Source of the DNA: Chitinophagaceae bacterium
GTDB lineage: Bacteria > Bacteroidota > Bacteroidia > Chitinophagales > Chitinophagaceae
DNA: 64,000 nt
Direction: 5' to 3'
NCBI GenBank assembly: GCA_016721085.1
Contig: JADKJI010000003.1
Location: 124,001 to 188,000, forward strand
The position numbers and the translations under genes are program-made. Within the stretch, counting starts at the first letter, position 1. Each line of letters opens with the position of its first letter. The notes below the pieces were generated by a model that had not been told where the DNA came from, made no database searches, and saw only the letters and a list, made by a program, of their open reading frames with translations. Positions 27,915 to 38,699 of this stretch are shown piece after piece.

Positions 27915-30900
27915 TTATAACACACTGAAGTTACAATTTTCTTGAATCAGATTGAATACCTGCCAAAACCCTTCCCAATATTCTTTATCAAGTGACGCAA
28001 TTTTTTCATTCACCTTTATTCCAGCTTTTATATTTAAATCTGAAAGTCTTATTGCAACTTTTATTTCCGCAACCGCTGGTATGTCAGGAATGATTGGAAA
28101 AACATAAAATTGCCCTTTAGATTTATCCGCCGCAGTCAAGTTATTGTCAATTAATGAAAACGTTCCACTGAGTACATCGTCAATTTGACTTTCATCAACA
28201 GAAGGCACTCCAAATTGTAACTGTCGTAATGAAAGCATCAATGCAATTTTTTTATTTTGTGCTTGCTCAAATAAAGGATTTGAAAGTAACCAGATCAATC
28301 GTTCAAGGGAGTTTTTACTTTCTATTAGTGCACTCTTATAAACGTTCCAGTATGGAATAGTTTTATATACCGTTAATGACTGTAGATATTTGACTTTATC
28401 GACGTATAAAGAATCTCTTTTAAACTCTTTGGATTGAGTATCATTTTCCTTTTCAACTGCATCAAATTTTTCTATATCTGACCAAGTGAGTGACCAACTT
28501 ATAATTTCATTCGATCCCGCAATTGCTATCCTCTTTTTTAAATCATCAAAGAATCTACAATTTTCCTCTGTTGCGTGGTAGGTGTAGCCATCCAAATAAA
28601 TTGCGATTCCTTTTACGGACGAGACAAGTGATTCGTCAAGAATAGGCTCGCCGTTTTTTTCAATACCGGTCAATGAAATATAAAAATCAGACCTTGTATT
28701 GTATTTGACTCCGTCACTAGGACCAAGCTCATATTGTGGCCGTATTACATAGCAAAAAGAGTCTTCGCCGCTTGTTATTTTAAACTTGTAATTTACTATC
28801 CCATTTTCAATAAAATCCTCAAATTTAAAATCAGTTTTATTTTGGCTTAAAAGGTAGTTTCGGAGACTTCTTATAAAACGTTCTTCCAATTCACTTTCTT
28901 CAATCTGTCCATTGCTAGTTAATGCGCCCAATCCCGTTGTATACGTTTCCCAGGCATCAGATTTATCAACAATTTTCTTAAACAAAACCTCAGCCTTAGC
29001 TCTACTTAATTCGTCCTGGATAAACTGATTTGAATAGGTATAAATACAGCGATAGCATCCATCCTTGCCTTTGTCTTTACAACTACAATTTTTGATTGCC
29101 TCATAGGCCTGCGAAATGACTGTGGTAAATTCTTCGGGACCGAATAGTTTCTCTAGGTAACCAGTACCTCCCGGAATATTATCATACAGCACCAGATATT
29201 TATCAAACCGACTATTTTTTGTATTAAATTCAGAATAGTTAATGATGCTCAAATGTTGTGGGTTGCCCTTATAATATTTCTTTAACCCTAGTTCCAGCCC
29301 GGCCTTAAACATATTTACTGTAGCATCACTTTCAAATTCCTGGACCGGCAGTAATACCTTTAGCGCTTCAGTTTTAATTTCTCTAAAAAGATAAACCTCT
29401 TCAAATACCTCATCTTTATGACCAATATAATCTCTGTCTTTATGCTTGCAATAACCATAGTGAAATTTATAATCCCGCTGGTTCAATTTAGATGTGCTCT
29501 TACCACAGTGTTTGCATGTTACGAATCCATGATATGGTACGTCTTCATGCTGATTTATTGTTATTTTATTCGCATTTACTGCAGAAGAAAGACCAAGGTT
29601 AACCTCTAGAATATCAACATTTTTTACGTATTCAATTCCAAAAGGGATTTCTTTCATTCCCCATGCTCCCTGAAAGGATTTACTGTCAAATTTTAGGTGT
29701 CTTGAAATACAATAGTGATTTGAATCCCTATCATCAGAACTATCATCCAATGTGGATTTATCTCGGAAGTTTACTGATTTAACACCACTCAATTTCAAAA
29801 ACACATGTTGATTCTTATCCGATGCCCAGGATGCGTCGCCACATTTAGGACAATAGGGTTGAGAGGAAGTTATTTTATCAGCAATGTGATCACAGTTTGA
29901 GCAAAACCGTTTTACTTGTAAAGTTCCTACGTCTTTCCAGTCGTAAGTGTTAAGTCCGGAAATCGCAAACTTAAAACCTTGGGAATAAAAATGATTATCA
30001 GGAGCAAATTCTCTAATTGCGGATTTAGAGGACCTTACTATCTCGAATTGTTTATCGGTTGGAATATTATCACTTGCTTTCGCTTTATTTGATTTCACCC
30101 AGGCATTAAGGGTTACACCCGTTTCGGGGAAAGCATAATTCGGTAATAGCCCAACATTCGTTAAATGCTCAAGAATAGATCGTTTATCCAGCAGTCGTTT
30201 TAAGCCCCACAATGCCTTCTTTTCTGACTCAACCCTTACGTTCTTCATCATTAGGTAATAGTTTAATTGCTGCATCAATTTCTTTTATCGTGTGAGTAAT
30301 AAAGCGATACTCATCCTTCAGCTTAACAAAGACCGCTTTAAGTCTAAGGTAAAATCCTTCTTCTAAAAGAAAAGACTTAAGGTTATCTAAAGCTTTTGTG
30401 TCGTCTAAATCAGGTTTGTAAAAATCAGTAAACTCAACTAGTAAATGATTCTCCTTTGCCTTTATAAATGATAATTCTGTTAGCTAAGAATTCAGGAGCG
30501 GATAAGTCGGCTCGTGATAATTGAAGCGATATTAAGCGACCAGGAATACTATTATTTTTTGGATCGGCAGATGCCCAGTTATCTAAGCAATAAGCAAGAA
30601 AATGACGATACAAAATATCCTTAGCTTCCAAATAGCACCCTGGGGTTGCTATTTCGCCTTCCATCATATCTTTAGGTTCTTCAAAATAGAATAAATCATG
30701 TGCTTTACTCTGTGCAAAATTAGTGATGAGTGCAGAACCTGAAGAACGTCCTGCACGCCCAACCCTTTGTAAAAAATTGGAAGTTAGCGGAGGCACGGAG
30801 TTGTTGATAGCCGAATTCAATGTTCCTATATCAATACCCATTTCTAATGTTGAGGTCGCAACGATGGTATTGAGCGAATTGAATTTAGGCCTTTCTTTAA

Positions 30901-33900
30901 AATCAATTTCTTTATTCTCCCTGTCTTTACGTTCTAGAATACCCGTATGCTCGGTAGCATAAATTCTTGGCGATAAATTCCTGTTATAAACTAATTGATA
31001 ATAATTTGGTTTACTCTTTGCCTTTTGGTTGTATGTCCCTGTACAAGTGTAATCAAGACATCTAGTTCTTTGCTGATATATTATCTGAATTGGCTACAAA
31101 TAATTTAGACCCACAAATATCGCAGATATGAATGGCAACCTTGTTTTCAATAAGAATTATCGATGGTTCAATAGCGTAGTTTTCATTATCCTCTTCACCC
31201 TTCTTATTCATCAAACCAAGTGAAGTAAAGACTTCGATAAGTTTTACATAAAAATCATTTACCAGAGCTGGATATGATGAAGCAAGTGGGAAGGATTTTA
31301 TATAATAACTTCGATACCAATTATTGGTGTTTGTAAAAGTAGAATCCAGTACACCCCTCCCGTGGGGCTGGGTAGTCAATAATCTTGGAAATCTTGCCCT
31401 TTGGTGAAACATTTTGTTCAGGAAATGCCTATTGTCTCTCATCCAATTCAAATCCCATAATTGAAGAGACCCCTCTCTAAATTTACTCAGATATTCATGG
31501 TCAATTCCTCCTCTTGTCCTTACTCTATGCAGAATTCCATTTATAAATGGCAACAGGTCTGCATCTTTAATCATTGCAAGGTTATTTTGGTTTAACCAAT
31601 CTTCCATTGCCAGAAATACAGACTTTAGTTTTCCTTCGTCAAATTTTACAGCGGAAGTTCCAGACTTTTCAAGTGTTCTACCAATCATTGCATTGTATCC
31701 AAATTCAGAAAGAATTTCCCAATGCATTCTATTATCAAATTCTAATTTGAATGAAGGAGTAAATTTTTTAATTGCATCCCTGTAGTCGCTGTCAATATCA
31801 ACCTTACCATGATAATCTGCCGGAAAAAAACGATAGTAATATGCTTCTTCAGCATTTTTACCTGTGGAGTCCGAATTATTCTTCCAATATTCAACAAACT
31901 GATTTTGAAGCTCAGAAATTGTTACCAGATTTGATATTTGATTGATAACTTTTTGCAATGAAGCTCTGAATGTAAAGCGGTAATTTCGAGCCTCTACAAA
32001 GCCAGCCTGATGTGCCGCATCCTGAACACTATTAGTAAACGCCAATATCTTTCTATACTTTTCTGTTCTCGGATCAAGGTCTGAAGCCAGAACCTGACTT
32101 ACAGTGATGGATGATAATGTAGCCACACGGGTTCCAATGATACCCATGGCATTTTCGGTATTACATTCCGGACATACATGTCTTGCCCTAGTTTCTTTTA
32201 ATTTCCTTACTGCATTTATTTTTATAGAATGTTCACTTTCCCTCTCGTGTAAACTCAAGTCCACAACATGCATGTAATCATTTATCTGGTTGTTGGGTTC
32301 GTATTCATCAATATGCTTATGATTTGGAGTATTTATGAAGTAAATATTTTTATGGTTACTGAAAAAATATTCATAAACTTGTTTTGGGTCAGAAAAGAAA
32401 TGATTTTTATTATCATCCTTTACACCTAACCAACCGCTTGCTCCACATTCACGACAATAATAAGAGGGTAAAGCTTTAGGATCGTATTTATCTCCAACTT
32501 TATCTTTCCAGGTGAATTTAGGCTGCTCATTTATCTCCCTTAAAACGCCGCTTAACTCCCGTACCCAAATCTGTATTTGTAAATACAGGAATGGGAATTT
32601 TTTGGTGTCACCAATTTTAGCTTCGCTAATTAACGCTAATAATGAATTGATGACCTCTTCCCGTGGATTGAGTTCATTTCTTTCATCCCATTCAGCCATC
32701 CTTTTAAATTCCGGGTTAAGGTCAGCTAACCGGAGTAATAGTTGATCCAGTTTGATAATACTTGTATTCGTTAATGAAATAAGATCTTTAACTAGCTGAA
32801 GCTTTTTCAGTTCTTCACCCAACTGTACTTCATCTATTGTCTCAGGCATTTGCCACAGACGTTTTTGACGGGCAATATAGTCGCTGTAGTTTTCCTTTTG
32901 CCGCAGGCGACTTTCGAGTAATCCTATCTGCCGTGGAATATATTTTTCTAATGAATCGTCATCTAATTCGAAAAAGTCATTAACTAAAACACGGTTCTCC
33001 GTAATTATGGCTTCTTTATCGAATGTTTCTCCAAAAACCTTTTCGGCATACTCAGTTAGCAGTTGTATCGAGTTCTCTCCTGAGCCAATAGTTGCTGATG
33101 TCCTAACGGCGCAAATCTGTCCTTTTGGAATGCTTAGTTTTAATTTCAACCTTCTTATCAGATTTGCAACATCAGTGCCCTGGGCACCATCATAAGTATG
33201 AAGTTCATCTAAGACTAGAAACTGTAGCAGGGATGCATCTTCCAGATTATAAGACCATAAATTATGATAGTTATTTCTAAGTAGTGCATAGTCCAGCATT
33301 TTAAAGTTGGTGAGTAATATGTCAGGCGGACTATCAATTATTGTGTCCCGGTTTTCAATTATATGATTTTCGCCCATTTCTTTGGGGAACTTCTTTTTAT
33401 CCTTGCCTTCTCCAATAAAAAGTCCCGCAGTAATTTTCCCTTTTATTCTTTCATCATTCCAGATAGATTCAGCTAACCGTTTTGCCTGGTCAGTTGCAAG
33501 CGCATTCATGGGATAAAGGATTATCACTTTAATGCCCTTTCTATCAGTATTCTTATAGCAATAATCAAGCACAGGATAAAGAAAACATTCAGTTTTACCC
33601 GAAGAAGTTCCTGTAGTAATTAAGGTCGATTGTGGCTTATGGTTCTCTTGCGTTGTTAGACGCTGGAAAGACTTATACTGGTGATCGTAAGGTGGGAATC
33701 CAGGTGCTATTTCCAATGGTATAAGCTCTTCTTCCTTGGCTTTTACAAAAGGAAGCTTTAAAGAAATATAAGGGCCTTTAAAAATACCGTCTTCTGTATC
33801 GTTAACAAATTTGTAAAACGCTTCATGTACGGACTTGTCCTTAAAGCTGAAGGTAGCTTTAAGATATTCCAGTATTGAATGTTGTACCTCGTATGCTTGT

Positions 33901-33914
33901 TGTAATGGCAGCAT
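27915..33914 (-). pseudogene. DruE/MrfA-like ~2,000-residue SF2 helicase with C-terminal DUF1998, three frameshifts
   Basis: Three open segments (33914-31062, the stretch around 30841-30434, and 30278-27915) form one protein of about 1,998 residues when single bases are removed near 31068, 30460 and 30250. Helicase motifs are clear: motif I TTGTSSGKTE, motif II VLDELHTYDG, motif III RTSATIGSG, then SLNTIVATSTLEMGIDIG and motif VI QRVGRAGRSSGSA. The C-terminal third has zinc-type clusters (CSNCDHI, YCPKCGD, CKHCGKS) and the DUF1998 signature CSCKDKGKDGCYRCIYTY. The size and layout match DruE of Druantia and resemble DrmA plus DrmB of DISARM joined together. It is probably an ATP-driven DNA translocase in defence. 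It is the last gene of the operon. Confidence 0.85.
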
Positions 33915-33937
33915 TTATAAAATTCTGGTTTATTGAT

Positions 33938-35546
33938 CTAATTATTGTTTGAATAAATATCAAAGTCTTTTTCCGTTTTTGTTTTAATTACATTTTTGCT
34001 TTCTTCCTCAGAAATTGATTCTTCATTAAATTCTTTACTAGCTGGTCTTGCCCGCTTCGACTTCCCAAATTGCCGTAAGAAATTAATCTGTGGTTGCATG
34101 GTCATCGCTAGTGGAATAATTGGTTCGATAGCAGAAAGTAAATGCTTTAAAGTAATTTCTTTTACATCTGGATTTTCATCATAAGCAATAAACATCGCTT
34201 CCTTTACACACTCTTCAATTTCAGCTCCGTTAAAGTATTTGGATTTATCAACCAATTCGTCGAAACTACTTATTGAATTTTGACTATACCTTTTCAAATG
34301 AATTTTAAAAATATTTTTTCTTTCTTCTTTAGTCGGAAGATCAACAAAGAATATTTCATCAAATCTACCTTTACGTAGCAATTCAGGTGGCAAAGCTTGA
34401 ATATTGTTCGCTGTAGCAACAACAAATACAGGCTTCGTTTTTTCCTGCATCCAGGTTAAAATAGTGGAAAATACTCTTGAATTTGTACCGCCATCTTTTT
34501 CACCGCCGCCTGTATTTAAACCCTTCTCAATTTCATCTATCCAAAGAACACATGGTGCTACAGCTTCGGCAGTTTCAATTGCTTGTCGAATATTATTTTC
34601 ACTTGCACCCACTTCCGCTTGAAAAACTTTCCCAATGTCTAATTTTAAAAGGGGTTGTTTCCACTCTGCAGCTACGCATTTTGCAGTTAAACTTTTACCG
34701 CAACCAGGCACCCCTACCAAAAGGATTCCTTTAGGCTCCTGCAGACCAAAGTCTTTTGCCTTTCTCTGAAAAGATTTTTCTCTCTTGCGCAACCAATCTT
34801 TTAAATTGTCCAACCCACCCAAACTACTTTCTAAATCTTGGTTAACCTGGTAGTAATCTAGTATCCCACTTTTCTTAATTATCTGCTCCTTTTCCATAGA
34901 AATAATTTGAGCAGCTTCCTTTGTATCCAGACCAACTTTTTGTTTTGCAAGTTTAAATGCTAGAAACGCCTCTGTATCAGTCATGCCTAAAGCTGAGTCT
35001 ATGAAATATTTTTTCAGATCTTCGTCAATTTTCGTTTCTCCTGAAATATAATTTAGATTTTTTTCAAGATCACTTCTGTCTGGCAACGGAATATTTATAA
35101 CAGTGACAAATTTCTCCAATTCATCCGGAATCTTAACGAAAGGGCCAGTAAGTATAATATGTTTGTCATAAATCCTTAATTTCTCGGCAAGCTTTCTGAG
35201 TCTTGTGAAAACATCCACCTGGTCAAAATACCTATGTAAATCTTCAAATGAATATTTCCTTTTCATCCTGAGTGTCTTTATCTTCAATTGATTTTGCAAT
35301 GTGGTTTAACGCAGCCACATAATCGCCGCAGTCTGGGATTTCCTGGTAATCAATTTCTTTAGCATTTCTTTCATGCTTATTTAGATTGTTCACACAATCC
35401 CAAACGTAAAATGTGTAACCGTTTTTAAAAGCCATATCACGGATGTAAAGCATTGTTCTGTTATACTCTGATGTCACTGTGTAAATAAGCGGATAATTTG
35501 CTTTTATTAAATCCTTTATATTTTCGAATGTCTTTTTTGAACTCAT
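33938..35546 (-). pseudogene. Ycf46-like AAA+ ATPase, one frameshift
   Basis: The N-terminal 100 residues (DLIKANYPLIYTVTSEYNRT) and the main frame from 35299 join into about 535 residues if one base is removed near 35255 (EIF-EDLHRYFDQ). The AAA+ core shows Walker A GVPGCGKSLTAK, Walker B VLWIDEIEKGL, the sensor ATANN and the arginine segment ELLRKGRFDEIFFVDLP. The N-terminal domain and the phrase PCVLWIDEIEK are those of Ycf46, known from plastid and cyanobacterial genomes. It lies 2 bases after the DUF2997 gene, and with the DUF1257 gene forms the trio seen elsewhere. In this operon it may remodel or regulate a helicase or nuclease; that is inference. Confidence 0.82.
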
Positions 35547-35548
35547 GG

Positions 35549-35851
35549 CTATTTTCGTTTAATGGTTTGTTTTTGAGTACTAGATAAATTATTTGCTTTG
35601 ATTTGTCCTGAAACAGAACAAAATGTTTTTCCCTTGTAAATTGCCGGTATTTGCTTTCGCTTTATTTGATCGCCTTCTTTTCTTGTTGTTCCAAAAGATT
35701 TGTCTATTGCCTCCATTGCTTTATCAGCAAGCTTGTGAATGTCTTCAGGTATATAATTAGAGTCCGTCACAATCGTTCCATCAAACTTTATTACAAACTC
35801 TATTTCTGTTCGTTTTTCAGTTTCATTAGGCATTCTGGTGGAAGCCACCAT
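35549..35851 (-). CDS. DUF2997-like small protein
   Basis: The frame gives 100 residues from 35851, but ATG 35833 (MPNETEKRTEIEFVIKFDG) is a better start. The short beta-type opening IEFVIKFDGTIV and the following helix ending SFG match DUF2997, a family of 60-80 residues that travels with Ycf35 and Ycf46. The C-terminal 35 residues are basic and specific to this protein. It overlaps the DUF1257 gene and precedes the Ycf46 gene by 2 bases. The function is unknown. The family call rests on weak similarity plus strong context. Confidence 0.62.
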   Translation of the reverse strand: MVASTRMPNETEKRTEIEFVIKFDGTIVTDSNYIPEDIHKLADKAMEAIDKSFGTTRKEGDQIKRKQIPAIYKGKTFCSVSGQIKANNLSSTQKQTIKRK

Positions 35852-36236
35852 TTTGAATTTTTTCTTTTTCAGTTTCCGTAGGATGAAATTTTAAATCCGG
35901 TAACACTTTAAATCCCACTGCCTGAAATTCCCTCAAAATAGTCTCCTTTGCATACAACACGTTTAACCCATAAAATTCACTTTCCAGTTCATTTACTAAC
36001 TCTTTTCCGTTCTTCATGTAGTAACTATTATAGGTTACGATGTTATCAATAACCTTTAAAGCAAATTCACCTTGCATGTTAGCTTTTGGGTTTGTACTAT
36101 ATACATACAAAACTTGCTTTTCCTTTTCAGTTTTTATTTCAAATTTCCAGTTTAACTTCTCACAGGCTTTTTTAAGAATTTCCTGGCTCATTACTTGTGG
36201 ATTCTTTAAGAAAGTAGAAGATTCAAAGCAAGACAT
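35826..36236 (-). CDS. Ycf35/DUF1257-like protein
   Basis: This 136-residue protein opens MSCFESSTFLKNPQVMSQEI and contains KVIDNIVTYNSYYMKNGKE and LNVLYAKETILREFQAVGF. It follows the Ycf35 pattern, in which a modified NGYDIGF strand is followed by a Y.YN..V....G.GF.V segment. The match is divergent. It lies 6 bases after the PIN gene and overlaps the DUF2997 gene. Ycf35, DUF2997 and Ycf46 are neighbours in cyanobacteria and other bacteria. Their joint role is not established in anything I know. Confidence 0.65.
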   Translation of the reverse strand: MSCFESSTFLKNPQVMSQEILKKACEKLNWKFEIKTEKEKQVLYVYSTNPKANMQGEFALKVIDNIVTYNSYYMKNGKELVNELESEFYGLNVLYAKETILREFQAVGFKVLPDLKFHPTETEKEKIQNGGFHQNA

Positions 36237-36242
36237 AATGTT

Positions 36243-38699
36243 TTATTTAAGTTTAAAAAAGGCTTTATCCTTAGTGACCATAAACACCTTGAGAGACAGC
36301 ACGAAGTCTGAATCGCTTTTAAATCCAAGCTGATTGCGATTAAAAGACGGGTATTGCTTCTTTATCAGAAAGATAAAATTACTGATTCTATAGTCGCCAT
36401 AGTCATCAGGTTTCATCCTGTTAAATATCCTGATATAATCAATTTGGGGCTTAAGAACCTGTTTTACTCTAGGTTCCTCCTTAATCCCAAGTAACTCGTA
36501 TACAGTAACCAGTGGAATATCTAGCATCATTGCCTTTGACTGAAAGTTTCTATCCAAGGTTAGGATTACAGGATTCTGCTTTTTGTATACAAGTCCAAGT
36601 GAAAGGATCATATTGTCAGCAGACTTATTTTGCAGCTCGGTGGGAAGCAGGGTTAAATCAGCACCTTGCCTTCTAACTCTATTTTTCTTGGAACCCTTTG
36701 CTGCTTTGAGCAGAGAATTAATGTTCTGTATTGCCTTTGTTGCATTTTCCTTATTAGCAGGCCTCGTTTTTAGCCTGTCTAATTCTTCCACTACCGAAAA
36801 TGATAATGCAACAAAATGCTTAGTCAAATCAATCTTCGATATTATATCTGGCTCTTTGATGAAAACGTTTGTATCAATTATATATGTCTTTGCAAGAACT
36901 TCATCCCTAATTCTTTTATTTTCTGAATTAAGTTTCCTTTTTAAACTTTCATATTCTAATTTCAACTCATTGTAGTCTTCAAAAAATTCAACTTCCAAGT
37001 TTTTCAGATTACTTTCTATGTTCGTAATATCTTCCAGCTTTTCGGTATTAACTCCCTCAAATTGAGTTGTTAATTTACCAAGCTTCTCAAAAAGTATTTG
37101 TTTGTGCTTCTCTTTTAATCCTAAAATATAGTTATCAATATGCTGATTTATTCTTTCAAAAGTCTCTTTAGCAATTTCACTTATTTCAGCATTCGTAAAT
37201 ACTTTAACCTTTTTGGTTAGATCATATTGCTCAATTATAAAAGCCTTATTTACTTTAAGACTTTCTACATCACTGGCAGACAATTCTTCAACATTGCGTT
37301 CTATGATTCTCAAATAATCTTCAGCAACAGAACGTTTCACTTCCCGATAAAGCTCTGGGATTTCACTTTGAGTTATCCGCTTTCTGTGATAAAAAGATTT
37401 TGAAAAATACCTTCCGGCATTTGCAAAGTTGAATGCCATTTCTTTAAGGACTGAAATTTCATTCCCTACCGTTACAAAACAATTAAAACCTGTGACGACT
37501 GCATATACTGATACAAAAAGCTTATTGCTCTCACTTTTTGAAAACTGAAACAATTCCTTAATTCGATTATTAATAAGGTCATTTTCGGATTGCTGAAATA
37601 CAATAAAAAGCGAGGGGCAATTTTTATCTTCTGCAAACTTCTTCAGTTTTGCAATTATAAAATCTGATACCTGGGGCAGTAGCAAAAATATTTCATCGGA
37701 GGCCTGAGAAACAAACTGATTTAGGTTTAACCAAAAAAATTCCTGATCAATTATGCTAGCTTCTGCAGTCAGTTTTTTGTAGGCGATCAGAGCATCTTGA
37801 GGACTTTTTGAAACTAAATCCTCAATTTTTGTTCTGCTTTCGGTTAGTTGCTGTAGATAAGAAGTTTCTGAGTCGATTAGAATGTTTTCTTGGGGAACAG
37901 GTTCGAATAGATCGATAAAGTCTTTTGTGTTTTCGTTAATGAATTGAGTAAAGTAATGATTTATTTTTTTTGAAATCGGTTCAAATGCCAGCAACCTAAT
38001 TTCTTTGCTTATAATGTCAAACAATAAAGCAATTTCAATTTTATAAGAATATGAATGACTAGCTAGACTATCCGTTTTTGAATTAATAAAAGAGTTTCCC
38101 AGTTTGGGATTGTGAATCTCAGGAACCTGAACTTCTGCAATTTGTTGCATTAATACTTCATCTGAAAAATCAAATTCACTAATTAGAGGAATAGACTTTC
38201 CTTTTAAAAGTTCTAATTCCTTTTTTGCGTTTAAGTGGTTATTGGTAATATGATCATAAAATAAATGGAATGGCCTTTTTTCATCAACTTTAAACTTATG
38301 CCCCTTTTCTGCAAATGCTTTTCCATCTTTTGTAAATTTACAGGATGAATAGGAAGTATCGCCAATTTCAATCATGTTATAATCTTTCAGATTATCCAAA
38401 GCAATCCTTAAAATATCATACTCCGCTTCATCCTTGTATTGTTGGCTTTCGGGTTTATTAATCAAGTTCATCCCCAAAATTTCACCAAGCTGTTCAATGC
38501 TCAGTATATCATCTACCAATAGAATTCCAACAATAACTTTATCAAATAAGTTAAATGGTATTGCCAGCGTACAATCAGCTTGATATTTTATTGATGAGTA
38601 TATCCAATCAAAGGAAGTATAGCCCAAATACTTTTCAGTAATGGTTTTAACCTGAAATAATTCTTCGTAAATTTCTATGTCTATTTTCGAAATCATCAC
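36243..38699 (-). CDS. Large protein with C-terminal PIN nuclease domain
   Basis: This 818-residue protein is intact. Residues 60-135 look like a winged-helix region (ILRIALDNLKDYNMIEIGD). The middle is helical with a predicted coiled coil (about 520-610). A PIN domain follows at about 615-745: IIDTNVFIKEPDII (first Asp), VVEELDRLKTRP (Glu), KSADNMILSLGLVY (Asp) and VILTLDRNF (last Asp), so all four acidic positions are present. It is close to the PIN domain fused to PhoH-type proteins. PIN domains are usually RNases, sometimes DNases. The start overlaps the SF1 helicase stop by 4 bases (ATGA), which suggests coupled translation and perhaps a physical complex. Confidence 0.82.
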   Translation of the reverse strand: MMISKIDIEIYEELFQVKTITEKYLGYTSFDWIYSSIKYQADCTLAIPFNLFDKVIVGILLVDDILSIEQLGEILGMNLINKPESQQYKDEAEYDILRIALDNLKDYNMIEIGDTSYSSCKFTKDGKAFAEKGHKFKVDEKRPFHLFYDHITNNHLNAKKELELLKGKSIPLISEFDFSDEVLMQQIAEVQVPEIHNPKLGNSFINSKTDSLASHSYSYKIEIALLFDIISKEIRLLAFEPISKKINHYFTQFINENTKDFIDLFEPVPQENILIDSETSYLQQLTESRTKIEDLVSKSPQDALIAYKKLTAEASIIDQEFFWLNLNQFVSQASDEIFLLLPQVSDFIIAKLKKFAEDKNCPSLFIVFQQSENDLINNRIKELFQFSKSESNKLFVSVYAVVTGFNCFVTVGNEISVLKEMAFNFANAGRYFSKSFYHRKRITQSEIPELYREVKRSVAEDYLRIIERNVEELSASDVESLKVNKAFIIEQYDLTKKVKVFTNAEISEIAKETFERINQHIDNYILGLKEKHKQILFEKLGKLTTQFEGVNTEKLEDITNIESNLKNLEVEFFEDYNELKLEYESLKRKLNSENKRIRDEVLAKTYIIDTNVFIKEPDIISKIDLTKHFVALSFSVVEELDRLKTRPANKENATKAIQNINSLLKAAKGSKKNRVRRQGADLTLLPTELQNKSADNMILSLGLVYKKQNPVILTLDRNFQSKAMMLDIPLVTVYELLGIKEEPRVKQVLKPQIDYIRIFNRMKPDDYGDYRISNFIFLIKKQYPSFNRNQLGFKSDSDFVLSLKVFMVTKDKAFFKLK

